From: Amyelois transitella
Lineage: Eukaryota; Arthropoda; Insecta; Lepidoptera; Pyralidae
Direction of reading: 5' to 3'
NCBI RefSeq assembly: GCF_032362555.1
Contig: NC_083525.1
Span: 7,735,501-7,799,500, forward strand
Length of the DNA stretch: 64,000 nucleotides
The notes beneath the pieces are model-generated. The model saw nothing but the letters and a program-made list of their open reading frames with translations, was not told where the DNA came from and searched no databases. Positions 11,501 to 22,530 of this stretch are shown piece after piece. Each line of letters begins with the position of its first letter. Position 1 is the stretch's first letter. Both the position numbers and the translations under genes were made by a program.

Positions 11501-12830
11501 CCTGAACCCAAATAGTATATTTACTTCATGATTTTTTAGTGTTTAAAAATAATATTATATAGTTATACAATAGACATATTTACAACCGGAGGAGAGTTAG
11601 CCAGCATGAAGTGTAATGATAAATCTCTGCTAGGTCCATGCCGTCTGGGCGTTGTTGTACATAGTGTATATAGGAATTATATATAGAAGGGAAATCGTTA
11701 GAGTCCTTTCCCAGAAACGGCTTCTATTTGTGTATAATTTGTGATGTATAAAGAATTTCGATATAAAGGTTTAACATTCAAAAAAATCACAAAAAAAAGA
11801 GTTTGGAAAGGGCCTATTAGTGAATCCGCGGCGCTTCGCCGGACGAACGAAACGTCCAGAGTGGCGACGCGCCCCGGGTCCCGATTATATTCTTAGTTAT
11901 TTTTCTCATTTGTTTTGATTTAAATTTTATTGTCGTGTGAGCGTGTCACCGCGTATGTATTTGTTGAGAATGGTTGAGAAAGGTTGAGAAATTATATGTG
12001 CGTGTGTTGATTGTTGAACGCCATAAATATAAATATATATCTATGTAATTTAACGTCCGCGAGCGAGTTACGTCTTGATTTGTCGATTCATTGTTTTTTA
12101 CAAGTAATTCTTTTTTATATATATATATATATAAAATTTCCGTAAGAAATCTACGAATGTAAGTTCCTGTGACCGGTTGATTAAGCGGTTGTGGCTATTT
12201 TGTACAAGACGACTCCTCGGCGTCGCGTTAATAGTGAAGTACCTAAGTTCGAATCGTTGCAACGACTCCGGTATTGACGCCTCGAGCAATATCGACCCTC
12301 GTGTACTATATTGTGTATATTATGTATTGCTTACGCGCACAGCATATGTAGCATTTAGAGAATTTACCAAAAACGAAAGACAGGGCTCGCAACGCCCCCA
12401 CACCGCGTCGACGTTGATTTTCTTTTATTTACGATGCTTATGGGTTGTACTGCCGCGTAATTACTATTTGTGCCTTGAACTACTTTTAATACATGACATT
12501 GTGCGGCCCCGGCGCCCGCAACTCGCCAACACGGCCCCTGTGAGCCGTTATGAGCAGCTTTGTTTCATTTTTACCTAGAGTCGGCACTTGTAAATATCGT
12601 CCACGATGACGAAGTGTGTAAAGAATGTCGCCAGAGGGCGTTGTTACCAACTGGGGGGCGGCGTCGCGGTCGTCCCCGCCAAAAGACTGAAGCGAATGAT
12701 TGGTTTTGTATGTACTCAGTTGGTACAGGTAGGGTCAGCGGCCCCATGGGCTATAGTGCCAAACTGTACGGCATTGTTTTATTACTGCTATGTTGATGAC
12801 ATGTAACATCTTTGTCGACGGATATTTTTC

Positions 12831-12836
12831 AATAAA
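12831..12836 (+). terminator. Candidate distal polyadenylation signal
   Basis: AATAAA followed by an A-run and then the GTG/T-rich TGTGTTTTGAACAC. It marks the right end of the insertion-poor block and is the best candidate 3' end of the plus-strand gene. Confidence 0.45.
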
Positions 12837-13335
12837 AAAAATATAAAAAATGTGTTTTGAACACAACAGTTGCGTGTTTTATTTTGCCTCTCGAATCAAT
12901 AAAAAATTGACAAGTTATTCATTGATAAACGGTAAGTATCGTTCCAGGTGTAACAACGCCTTTGTTATCTTTCTATTCTATACAAGGTGAAATCCGGAAC
13001 GCAATGGTATGAAAAAGAGGTACAGATTGGATATAAATTTTTTAACACTTTTTTTTCGACATGTCGATTTTAAAATCAAAATAATATAAATCATAATTGG
13101 TATTGTTAAGCCTATCATACTGTATACTCCTTTTTGTAAACATTCGTTTTGATGATTGTTTGTGCCAAGGGATATCAAAATTCAGGTACATCACTTTCAT
13201 TTTGCAAATGAAATGTCATTATTTCTTATATTAATTTATTAGATTTTGAATAAATAAATAAATACATTTACAAGCACTTACACATAAAATATAAATAACA
13301 TTTAAAATGATCTTATGTGAACAATCCGTTCTGGT
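12837..13335. other. Intergenic spacer between convergent genes
   Basis: Lies between the 3' ends of the His/Pro-rich gene (plus) and Vps45 (minus). AT-rich, with a short TAAA/AAAT-type run near 13250. No gene or clear repeat seen. Confidence 0.4.
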
Positions 13336-13443
13336 GCATTATGTCCAATTCGCAAAATGTCCAATTGGTCCAGTTCGAAATTGGTCCAGGCTAAACCAAT
13401 CGCGAACTGGACCAATTGCGAACTGAACAATTGGACATAATGC
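13336..13443. repeat. Inverted repeat / palindromic MITE
   Basis: The left arm beginning GCATTATGTCCAATT and containing CCAATTGGTCCAGTTCG is mirrored by a right arm containing CGAACTGGACCAATTG and ending AATTGGACATAATGC. Arms of about 42 bp flank a 24-bp centre. Likely a short fold-back transposon remnant. Confidence 0.7.
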
Positions 13444-13787
13444 GCCCAACCGGAACAATCAAATTAGTAGATAATGGAATGGTATTTCTTTAGGATTAGC
13501 CTTCCAATTGTTCTCTAAGTAGTTTCAAATAATAATTTTATACTTTGGCGAAATTTTACGTCGAAATCATTTTGTTAATGAAAGGAAGATATTTGCACGC
13601 CACGACCAATTGTCTATTTTATTTAATTTAGATTAGTATATGTAGGCGAAGGACGTACCTACATATACAAAAATGTGGAAAGTTTCGCGATTTTGCGTTT
13701 CATCCTTGCGCAGGGGCATCTGAAATTTGTGTCTATGTCCATCTCAGACTTATCAAAAACCAGTATGTACAAAAGGATCTATTTAAT

Positions 13788-14027
13788 ACATACATATAAT
13801 CACGTCTTGCGGGGTAGACAGTGCCAGAAGTCTTGAATGGCTGATAGACCACGCTCAGCTGTTTGGCTCAATGATAAAATTGAGATATAAATAGTGACAG
13901 GTTGCTAGCCCATCGCCTACAAGTAGAATCCCAAGTTTATAAGCCTATCCCTCACTCGCCTTTTACGACATCCATAGGAAAGAGATGGAATGGTACTGTC
14001 TTAATTGGTGCCGGGAACCACACGGCA
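13788..14027 (-). mobile_element. SINE A
   Basis: Near full-length reverse copy, from ACATATAATCACGTC to GGTGCCGGGAACCACACGGC. It lies just downstream of the Vps45 stop codon, so the Vps45 3' UTR either ends before it or includes it. Confidence 0.8.
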
Positions 14028-14060
14028 TTTCTCTATCTTCTACCGTCTCGATCATAACAT

Positions 14061-17000
14061 TTAAACATTTTTAATATGCTTAGTATGCGTCCTATACACG
14101 CCCTGCATCGCAGCCTTCACCTCCTCCAAGAACGACGTTGAATTATGTATAGTCGTGCCTCCCAACACTACTCTGACACCCGGGTACGCTTGGTTTATCT
14201 GATGGACGCAGTACGACTCCTCGTAAGTGGCGCCACCTACGATAAAAACTATGATGTCTTGCGGTTTCCGGCCGTAGCCGCTATCGTCGCCTCCCAAGGT
14301 AGGATATAGATTTTCTCTGAGCTTTCCTTTTATTAGGTCTTCCAATGTGTCTTTTAGAAGGGGCGTGTGCTGTGTGTAAATATTTTCTACGCCTTGGAGA
14401 CCCTGAAATAATGAAAAGTAAGTATTTATTGAATGTATTGGAAACAAAAACTTTTAAACTTGAGATACCATTTATAAGAGACTAGACTGTGCCCGCGACT
14501 TCGTCCGGAATAGTTATTTTGGGCATCATTGAAGCCCTCAAGGATGAATAATTTACCTCGTTTTTTTTTCACATTTTCCATTTTTTCGTCGCTCCTAATA
14601 GTTGCAGCGTGATGTTATAAAGCCTAAAACCTTCCTCGATAATGGTCTATTCAACACAAGAAGAATTTTTCAATTCGAACCAGTAGTTCCTGAGATTAGC
14701 TCGTTCAAACAAACAAACTCTTCACCTTTATAATTTTAGTTTGATAAGCCTGTCACTATTTAAATCTCAATTCCAACAGGAAGTCATATAGCTGAACATG
14801 GCCTGAAAAGGCCAGTCAAGATGTTATCGCGTTTCTCATTGAAGAGACATTTTAAAGTCTCAAAAACTGGTATCCAGACCAAATTGCCATAAAACTGCCT
14901 AGAAACCCAAGAAAGCCTAAATAGATCTCGTAATCATGGGCATCAGCACACTCTTCCACTTCTATGTAAGAAAAAACAAAGCATCCTGACCAGAAACTCT
15001 TCCTCCAACCCAATCCCTTCCGAAGAACATACCTTGAACAGCCTTTTAGTGATTTTGGCGGCATCCTGCAGTCCAAACAGTCGCATTGCCTAATATAAGC
15101 ATCAGAATCAGAGTGGCGCAGCGGTAGTACGCTTGTCTGTGACACCGGAGGTACCGGGTTCGAATCCCGGCCAGGGCATGATGAGAAAAGAACTTTTTCT
15201 GATTGGCCTGGGTCTTGGATGTTTATTTATATAAGTATTTGTTATAAAATATAGTATTGTTGAGTTATTATCTCGTAACACAAGTTTCGAACTTACTTCG
15301 AGGCTAACTCAATCAATGTAATTTGTCCCGTATATATTTATTTATTTATTTAAAGCCTCAAAAACTGGTATTCAGACCAAATTCCCATAAAACTCCCTTG
15401 AAATGAATGGGCATCAGCATACTCTTCCACTTCTATGTAAGAAAAAATATGGCATCCTGACCAGAAACTCTTCCTCAAACCCAATACCTTCCGAAGAACA
15501 TACCTTGAACAGTCTTTTAGTGATCTTGGCGGCGTCCTGCAGTCCAAACAGGTCGCTCTGCCTTGCGTGCGCGCCGCCGTACTCCAGCACGGAGAGCGCG
15601 GCCCTCACCAGCGGCTCCGGGCACCCCCGCGCCTTCAGCGCCTCCGTGAGGGCGGGCAGGGCGTTGCTGGCGTGTTTCTCGTACCGCAGCGCGTACAGTG
15701 CGACCAGCTTGGCCGCGTCGTGGTCGCACACTGAAGGGTTGGAGATCAGGGCGCGCAGGCGCTGGGAGAAACGTTGTACAATCATTTTGTTTATTTATTT
15801 ATATATTATACATACATACATACATAAAATCACGCCTCTTTCCCGGAGGGGTAGGCAGAGACTACCTCTTTCCACTTGCCTTTCCACTTCCAATTATATT
15901 TATTTGTTTATTATATTTATCTATTTATTATATTTATTTATTTATTTTACATATTAACATGTGCCGTGTGGTCTCCGGGCACATTCGAATAGGACTAATC
16001 CATCTCTCTCCCATGGGTGTCGTTAAAGGCGACCAAGGGATAGGCTAATAAACTTGGGATTCTTCTTTTCTGTGTATGTATAAGTTAGTAAATCTATTTA
16101 AATAAATAATGCCAGCCTTCTGGGCACACTTCCGCAAGTTGATACTATAGGGGGACTGTACAATTTGTAAATTAAATCATCTTTCTTTTTTATGAGTAGT
16201 TTTAGTTTTAATTTGAGTTCATTTTAATTAAGTTTTCCATTTCATTATTTCCATAAGAAAATAATAAAACTACAAAAAAAAAAATATAGTAGACCAGATC
16301 CTGTAGTAGTAGTAGTATGTAGTAGTTACCTGCAGATGTTTGGCGTGGTCGCTGGTGCATGCCAGCTCCTGCTCCAGCTCCGACACGTCGAGCAGGCCGC
16401 GCCGGCCCACCGCCGCCGACAGCTCGCCCACCACCGTCACGTGCTTCGTCACAGTGCCGGACATTTTCTACAGAAAAAAAAAAAGTAAACGTCATTGTCA
16501 AGTAACAAGTGACGTAGGTGCGAGGTTAGCTTTTCTTGCGCAACGTATTGCTATTGCAATACATTATGTGTACCTATTCAAAATATGCCGGGATAATATA
16601 AAATAACTACGTGTTGGTAAATCAAAATTAAACTGTAATATAAAAACTTAAAAAATACATTCATATAGTCACGTCTATATCCCTTGCGGGGTAGACAGAG
16701 CCAACAGTCTTGAAAAGATTCGAATGGCCACGCTCAGCTATTTGGCTTAATGATAGAATTGAGATTCAAATAGTGACAGGTGCTAGCCCATCGCCTAAAA
16801 AATAATCCCAAGTTTGTAAGCCCATCCCATAGTCGCCTTTTACGACATCCATGGGAAAGATATGAAGTGGTCCTATTCTTTTTTGTATTGGTGCCGGGAA
16901 CCACACGGCACGTCATAGAGTTCCGTGCAGGTTACCTTATTTTGCTTATTCTGATACTGTATTTAAAATCAGAAACTTAATATTGGTCAATTTTTGGCAT

Positions 17001-20000
17001 CAAATGCACCAGTTGAATGTTATAACACCTACCATATAATTTTTAGTCAAATGACATTTAAAATATATGCTAATGTTGGAAGGAAAATTCTAGAGCGCCG
17101 GTGGGTTAAAATGCGTGATGCACAGAAAGGCACAGGTTCAAATCCCACCTCGGCCAATCGTGTCAATAACTGTTTTCAAAATCATTATGTACCAATGATT
17201 GTTTTAGAAGTTATGTACATTCGTTTGAATACTAACCGATGCCCTTACGGTGAAGGAAAACATCATGAGGAAACCTGCACATTCAGGCAACTGGATGTGT
17301 AACCATGATCAATCCAATACAGGTTAGGTTTACCTAGAAAGGTTGCGCGGGAGTCGCTTCGTGTAAAATAACCTGATGCACCCAATCCAGGAGCCATGGT
17401 CAAAGGCACACCCCGGACTCCTCTCCAGAGTGGTGAGGATGCAACCGGGACTAAAAAAGCCAGGAGGAAGAAGATCCTATTATGACAACAACTTTTCCAT
17501 TTCTTGACAGTTATTAATCGAAAGATCATAAATAGGCAAACAAAAAAAATCTCCAGCCTAATTCTCATCGTTTGAAAAACTATCGCTGTCCTGTTCCACT
17601 TCACAATAAAAAGCGTAACAGCGATAATTCCACGCGCGATAAAAAGCGGAGCTGGAATTGCTTCTCGCTTCTCCAACCATGTCTCGTGCGTGATTCTCAC
17701 CTTGAACAAGGGGTAAGTCTCAACAAAGTTCTTCATGTCAGCGATGCTCTCCACTTTCTGATGGCTCTTGGCCTTCTTCTGGAACTCGTCCATCAAAGAT
17801 TTCATGGTCTGACCGATTTCGCCGAAGTTCGAATACAGATTCTATAACAAATACAAACATATACATACATATGATCACGTCTTTATCCCTAACGGGGTAG
17901 ACAGAGCCAACAGTCTTGAAAAGACTGATAGGCCACGTACAGCTGTTTGGCTTAATGATAGAATTGAGATTCAAATAGTGATGGGTTGCTAGCCCATCGC
18001 CTAAAAGAAGAATCCCAAGTTTATAAGCCTATCCCTTAAATAAATATTCCATGGGGTATCACAAGCTTTTACTAAGGAACTAGCTATGAAGTTAGTTAGT
18101 CAGGAAAGAAGGAAGTCAGGAATTAGTTTAAAACTGGCTCATAATTAGTTATAATAACAAATTTTTAATGTTCGTTTATAATTTTTTTAATAGTATAATA
18201 ATGATAAATAATACTATTTAATTTAAAAAAAAACTAGTCTAAATTATATAAACATAACATAACATAAAATCACGCCTCTTTCCCGGAGGGGTAGGCAGAG
18301 ACTACCTCTTTCCACTTGCCACGATCTCTGCATACTTCCTTCGCTTCATCCACATTCATAACTTAATTATATACTTAAATTAATGAAGATTACTTTAATA
18401 ACTTCTTTTATTTTACTTGTTTCATTATCTCTTTTTTTTAGTATTTGCCTAAAACAAAGTCGATGCTGTGTGGGACTACAGACACACTATCAGTCCATAT
18501 CCATGGGAAATAGATGTAGCGATCCTATTATATTTTTCTATTAGTACCGAGAACCACACAGCACATCATTACATACAATTATTTTTTTACAAGGAGAGTG
18601 TGGAGAGAAATATCACAGTGGGAATGCCTAGACGAACGTATCTTGATCAAATTAAAGGACGTCCTGGCAAAGGGTCAAGTCAAGAGTACCCAAACCGCCG
18701 AGCTTGCATGAAGAGAGATATGAATGTGGATGAAGCGAAGGAAGTATGCAGAGATCGTGGCAAGTGGAAAGATGTAGTCTCCTACCCCTCCGGGAAAGAG
18801 GCGTGATTTTATGTATGTACATACATACATACATATGGTCACGTCTATATCCCTTGTGGGGTAGACAGAGCCAACAGTCTTGAAAAGACTGAATGGCCAT
18901 GTTCAATGTATGTATGTATTTTTCTTACAAACTCAAAACTCAAAGACATTTGGAATAAATTAATGGATAAATCTCACCTTAGCATAAAACTCGTCTTGTT
19001 CAGAAGCCAATACCACCTCCTTGAAGTCCTTGTGAACATCGGGCACGTGCGCCAGACTCACCCGGTTATTATTGATGGTGAGCAACTCATGCACCATGGC
19101 TTGATACGTCCACTGGAATCAATTTTCAATCTACATATACTAATATTATAAAGCTGAAGAGTTTGTTTGTTTGAACGTGCCGTGTGGTTCCCGGCGGCAC
19201 CAATACAAAAAAGAATAGAACCACTCCACTTCTTTCCCATGGGTGTCGTAAAAGGCGACTAAGGGATAGGCTCACAAACTTGGGATTCTTTTTTTAGGCG
19301 ATGGGCTAGCAACCTGTCACTATTCGAATCTCAATTCTATCATTAAGCCAAATAGCTGAGCGTGGCCATTTAGTCTTTTCCAGACTGTTAGCTCTGTCTG
19401 CCCCGCGAGGGATATAGACGTGACCATATGTATGTATGTTTGTTTGAACGCGCTAATCTCAGGAACTACTGGTTCGAATTGAAAAATTATTTTTGCGTTG
19501 AATAGACCATTTATCGAGGAAGGCTTTAGGCTATCTAACATCACGCTGCAACTAGTAAGGTGCAAAGAAATAATGGAAAATGTGAAAAAAACGAGGATGA
19601 ATAATTTCATTCTTGAGGGCTTCAATGATGCCCAAAATAACTATTCCACGCGGACGAAGTCGCGGGCACATCTAGTCTTGTACATAAAATTCTCGTGTCA
19701 GAATGTTATACATACATAACCTTAGTGATAAGGGTTGTCCACATTTAACAATTTTTTTTACTAGAAATTACTTAAAAAATATTTATATGGCAAAACAACG
19801 TTTGCCGGGATAGCTAGTAATAACATAACAAATTATCACGTCTATATCCCTTGAGACGGATGTCGCAAAAGGCGACTAAGGGATAGGCTCACAAACTTGG
19901 GATTCTTTTTTAGGCGATAGGCTAGCAACCTGTCACTATTTGAATCTCAATTCTATCATTAAGCCAAATAGCTGAGCGTGGCCTATCAGTGTTTTCAAGA

Positions 20001-22530
20001 CTGTTGGCTCCGTCTACCCCACAAGGGATATAGACGTGACCATATGTATGTATGCATGCATCTTTGTCTCTCTCAAAGAAAAGAAGGCTTTGCAAATAAT
20101 CCATCTGATGCCATACCAACATACCTGATTCAATAACGGTGTGACAGGATCATCCCGCCTGTCAATTATCAACAGCTGCGGTGTGGGAATCTCCCCGTTG
20201 AACGGTATGTTGTTGTCTATCAACACGGCCTCCCTCCGAAGCAGATCGCGTACACGTTCCGCTAGCCTGGCGCAGGGCTCCGAAGCCGCTTCGTAGCGGA
20301 CCACGCAACGCCGTTTGAGGGATAGTAACAGTGACAGTAAGCCTTGAGAGCAGCGCTGGAGGTGCGCTTGGTTCCATAAGCGACCTGGTGGGAGGGATTA
20401 ATGACAAGTGGTTTTATAATTATATCTTATATATAAAATATAAAATTCTCGTGTCACAATGTTTGTCTCCGTACTCATCCGAAACGGCTTGACCGATTCT
20501 CGTGAAATTTTGTGAGCGTATTGAGTAGGTCTGAGAATCGGCCAACATCTATTTTTCATACCCCTTAGTCATAAGGGCTGTCCACCCTTGACATTTTTTT
20601 TAACTAGAAGTTACAATTTTTTATATGGCAAAACAACGTTTGCCGGGACAGCTAGTATGTATATAAGTATATAAATATAATACCAGCATTATTTGGTAAA
20701 ATGTGGACGTAAGATATATATAATACAATTCATATCTCGTTTAGAATCCTACAAAAGTTTATAAATTTCCAAGAAAATTTATAAAATTGCGGTTCTTGTT
20801 ATTTTACTGTGACATATGCACTGAATGTGTCAGTTATGAATATTTGATATTGATATTACAATTCATTCATTCATACAATCAATTCTATATCCCTTGCAGG
20901 GTAGACTGAGGCAGCAGTCTTGAAATACTGGCCACGTTCAGCTGTTTGGCTTAATGACAGAATTGAGATTCAGATAGTGACAAGGTAGATAAGATAGAGA
21001 CAAGCTAGCCCATCGCCTAAAAGAAGAATCCCAAGGTTACAAGCCTGTCCCTTAGTCGCCTTTTACGAAATCCATGGGAAAGGGATGGAGTGGTCTTATT
21101 GTTTATTATTTTGGTGCCGGGAACCACACAGCACCAATATAATAATATAACAATTAAGCTTTTAATTATTCATAATATGAGAACTCAACAAATAGAAATA
21201 CCTTGTAGACAGCCTACAATGTTGAAAGAGAACAGATGCCTGTCCACGGCCAAGTAGTCCGCGAACACCTCCTGCACCTCCCGCACCGTCTCCTGCTCGT
21301 CGCACTCTGCGAGGGTCTTCACGTCCGCTTTGGAGATCACATTGCTGAAATCTGAAAACAAGAGGTTGATATTAACATACATACATACATAAAATCACGC
21401 CTCTTTCCCGAAGGGGTAGGCAGAGACTACATCTTGTGATATTAACTTAGTAATATATCTGCATATTCCATAATGAGTTTGTTAGTAATCACATATTGGT
21501 AAAAATAATCAGGATATGACAATAATAGAAAAATTGCAAAGGTACAAAAACAAGTATATTACAGAAAATATATATTGTATGTATTATTACTTGTAATTGT
21601 GAAAATTTCTGTGCAATAAAGATATTACAAACAAACAAATAAAAGTACTTTTTAAGTGAATGTAAATAATGTCACATCCATACAGTCCTGGAAAAACTCA
21701 GAGGCAACTTATAGTAAAATACAGATTTTACGAAGGTAATTTGTATTGTAATGAGAAAGCACGGTTAAGTTTCAAAATATGTATAAATTTAGTTTAATTT
21801 TAAGATTGTGTTATGCAAAATAGAAACTTGGTATGGTTTTGTACATGCACAAGCCAATTTATCTCCTCAACATTCGAACTGAGCAAAATATATTCTGTTG
21901 GACTGTTGAATGCATATTAAAACTGGAGATTTGAGTAAATGCCTCTGATCCAGGAGTCTGACATTCATTCTAGCTACCCTGGCACTATATACCTTTGGTT
22001 TCACAGTGTTATTACTTACATATGAAATAAACTCCATATTTCGGATACCGTAACTCCCTAGACAATAATGCAATGTTCTCGGACGTGGGCCTCAGAAACG
22101 CGATGCACTTCATGTGTTTTAGGTTGTCCCACTTAGAATGGCTGTCGATGCGTTCAAACAGGTACACCTCCTTTTGAAGGATTTCCGATTGGCTGAATAC
22201 CATGCTAACTATGCTTGTCTGAAAAGAAATAAAAAAACGTAATAATTAATATTATATCATTTGCTGGGAAATGATTAAATTGATAACAGATAGAAGTGTT
22301 TCATGCCTTCTTGTCTTTGTCTAGGTAGCTTAATAATGTTAAAACCTATGCTATGAGCCATAACTAATGATTGCTACTTAACCAGTGAAAGCCAGAAAAT
22401 ATTGAAAGTTGTAGTAAAAATAAATACAGGCACTCACTGTTTCTTTATCCATTAGAATAACTTTCATTCCTGGCCCGCTCTCCTCCGTCATCTTTGTTAT
22501 ATACATCTTTACTGCCTGTATCACATTCAT
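14061..22530 (-). CDS. Vps45: Vacuolar protein sorting-associated protein 45 (Sec1/Munc18 family), complete
   Basis: Nine exons on the minus strand: 22530-22438, 22218-22020, 21351-21202, 20384-20125, 19112-18978, 17841-17701, 16467-16330, 15761-15504 and 14402-14061 (stop TAA 14063-14061). All phases join, giving 571 aa against about 570 in vertebrate VPS45. Recognisable segments in order: [14 protein letters not shown] with [13 protein letters not shown] at the N-terminus; [97 protein letters not shown]; and the C-terminal [15 protein letters not shown] and [13 protein letters not shown] proteins clasp SNAREs; Vps45 works with syntaxin-16/Tlg2-type SNAREs in endosome and trans-Golgi traffic. 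Nearly every intron carries mobile elements. It starts 374 bp from Mdh2, head to head. Confidence 0.95.
14481..14743 (-). mobile_element. Helitron-like short element, family H1
   Basis: Runs from ACTAGACTGTGCCCGCGACT to AAACTCTTCACCTTTATAAT. Related copies are at 19138-19675, 27953-28218 and 44144-44399. Termini of the form CTAGT at one end and an AT-rich TATTATAAA end at the other resemble non-autonomous lepidopteran Helitrons; the class is inferred. Confidence 0.65.
14852..15092 (-). pseudogene. Truncated duplicate of Vps45 exon 8 with its donor site
   Basis: A direct repeat of 15350-15550. It contains the last 16 codons of exon 8 ([16 protein letters not shown]), the GTATGT donor and about 150 bp of following intron. 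The coding part is unbroken and, in the last 16 codons, differs from the real exon only at third positions (GAT/GAC, AAA/AAG, AGG/AGA). It lacks the first 70 codons and any acceptor, so it is probably not spliced in. A tRNA-like SINE separates it from the true exon. Confidence 0.75.
15110..15350 (+). mobile_element. SINE B (tRNA-derived), full copy
   Basis: The 5' part is tRNA-like: A-box region TGGCGCAGCGGTAGTAC (from 15114) and B box GGTTCGAATCC (about 15157), with an Asp-tRNA-like middle (GTCTGTGACACCGGAGG). A unique body includes GGCCTGGGTCTTGGATGTTT and the tail is TTTGTCCCGTATATATTTAT with TTTA repeats. It lies between the two copies of Vps45 exon 8. Confidence 0.85.
15815..15890 (-). 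mobile_element. LINE tail fragment
   Basis: TAAAATCACGCCTCTTTCCC and GAGGGGTAGGCAGAGACTAC match the end of the LINE scrap at 18620-18815, in reverse. Confidence 0.6.
15961..16070 (+). mobile_element. SINE A, 5' fragment
   Basis: Starts GTGCCGTGTGGTCTCCGG and stops after GGGATTCTTCTTTT, about 110 bp of the 260-bp unit. Confidence 0.75.
16655..16912 (-). mobile_element. SINE A, full copy
   Basis: Reverse orientation, from ATACATTCATATAGTCACGT to GGTGCCGGGAACCACACGGC, in the Vps45 intron upstream of the KMSGTV exon. Confidence 0.85.
17088..17476 (+). mobile_element. SINE C (tRNA-derived)
   Basis: Begins with a tRNA-like head (CGCCGGTGGGTTAAAATGCG, B box GGTTCAAATCCC). The body carries GAGGAAACCTGCACATTCAG, GGGAGTCGCTTCGTGTAAA and AACCGGGACTAAAAAAGCC. 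A second, shorter copy lies at 34515-34762. Confidence 0.75.
17855..18040 (-). mobile_element. SINE A, truncated
   Basis: Reverse copy with a TACATACATATGATCACGTC start; stops at AAGCCTATCCCTT, missing the last third. Confidence 0.8.
18262..18362 (-). mobile_element. LINE tail fragment
   Basis: TTTCCCGGAGGGGTAGGCAG to CATCCACATTCATAAC, reverse complement of the element at 18620-18815. Confidence 0.65.
18620..18815 (+). mobile_element. Non-LTR retrotransposon ORF remnant
   Basis: Encodes a peptide with [33 protein letters not shown] and [14 protein letters not shown]. This tail is familiar from lepidopteran endonuclease/reverse-transcriptase polyproteins. Only the last 60 or so codons remain; there is no RT domain. 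Confidence 0.65.
18828..18905 (-). mobile_element. SINE A, end fragment
   Basis: ATGGTCACGTCTATATCCC through AAGACTGAATGGCCATGTTC; 78 bp, directly abutting the LINE remnant through TACATACA repeats. Confidence 0.75.
19138..19675 (+). mobile_element. Helitron-like H1 element, split by a SINE
   Basis: The H1 element begins at TACTAATATTATAAAGCTGA and resumes at 19451 after an inserted SINE A, ending CGCGGGCACATCTAGT. The host sequence is duplicated on both sides of the SINE (GTTTGTTTGAACG at 19165-19177 and 19438-19450). Confidence 0.8.
19178..19437 (+). mobile_element. SINE A, reference copy with 13-bp target duplication
   Basis: Complete 260-bp unit: starts TGCCGTGTGGTTCCCGG, ends CATATGTATGTAT. 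It is flanked by identical 13-bp direct repeats GTTTGTTTGAACG. This copy fixes the boundaries of the family and shows it moves by target-primed retrotransposition. An internal Pol III promoter is not obvious to me. Confidence 0.9.
19685..19819 (+). mobile_element. Helitron-like element, family H3 (short)
   Basis: Shares ATTCTCGTGTCA and the terminal GGCAAAACAACGTTTGCCGG plus CTAGTA with copies at 20432-20656 and 47089-47302. It has lost the middle. Confidence 0.65.
19855..20062 (+). mobile_element. SINE A, chimeric copy
   Basis: A reverse SINE A end (TCACGTCTATATCCCTTGAG) is joined directly to a forward body from GATGTCGCAAAAGGCGACTA to TATAGACGTGACCATATGTA, so two copies have recombined. 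Confidence 0.75.
20432..20656 (+). mobile_element. Helitron-like element, family H3
   Basis: From AAAATTCTCGTGTCACAATG to GTTTGCCGGGACAGCTAGTA, about 225 bp, in a Vps45 intron. Confidence 0.7.
20878..21134 (-). mobile_element. SINE A
   Basis: Reverse copy, CTATATCCCTTGCAGGGTAG to GGTGCCGGGAACCACACAGC, with a short internal duplication around GACAAGGTAGATAAGATAGA. Confidence 0.8.

Larger units (their letters stand above)
4719..12830 (+). other. Putative 8-kb 3' UTR of the His/Pro-rich gene
   Basis: AT-rich DNA with no convincing coding exon on either strand and, unlike the rest of the window, no SINE A, B or C copy. Only one old LINE scrap (8341-8545) is present. Several internal AATAAA sites occur (for example near 8289, 9847 and 9968), and a strong AATAAAAAAA lies at 12831. 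Pumilio-type TGTAAATA or TGTATATA motifs occur (for example near 6025, 9966, 11669 and 12589). Freedom from insertions suggests selection against interruption, as expected for an extended neuronal-type 3' UTR. Part of it could instead be intergenic. Confidence 0.45.

Noticed and set aside
12177..12578. 133-codon plus-strand open frame
   Set aside because: Composition is random-like, there is no domain motif, and it lies in the insertion-free putative 3' UTR.
15110..15180. tRNA gene with A and B boxes
   Set aside because: The same tRNA-like head recurs with the same unrelated 3' body at 49552, 61302 and in reverse at 36514 and 41850, so it is a SINE. The acceptor stem does not close as a functional tRNA.
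15517..15729. Arg-rich minus-strand frame within Vps45 exon 8
   Set aside because: Out-of-frame shadow of a GC-rich exon whose true frame matches Vps45.
18468..18806. 112-codon frame as a host gene
   Set aside because: Its C-terminal half is a retrotransposon tail also present at 47308-47445 and the rest is unrelated intron sequence.
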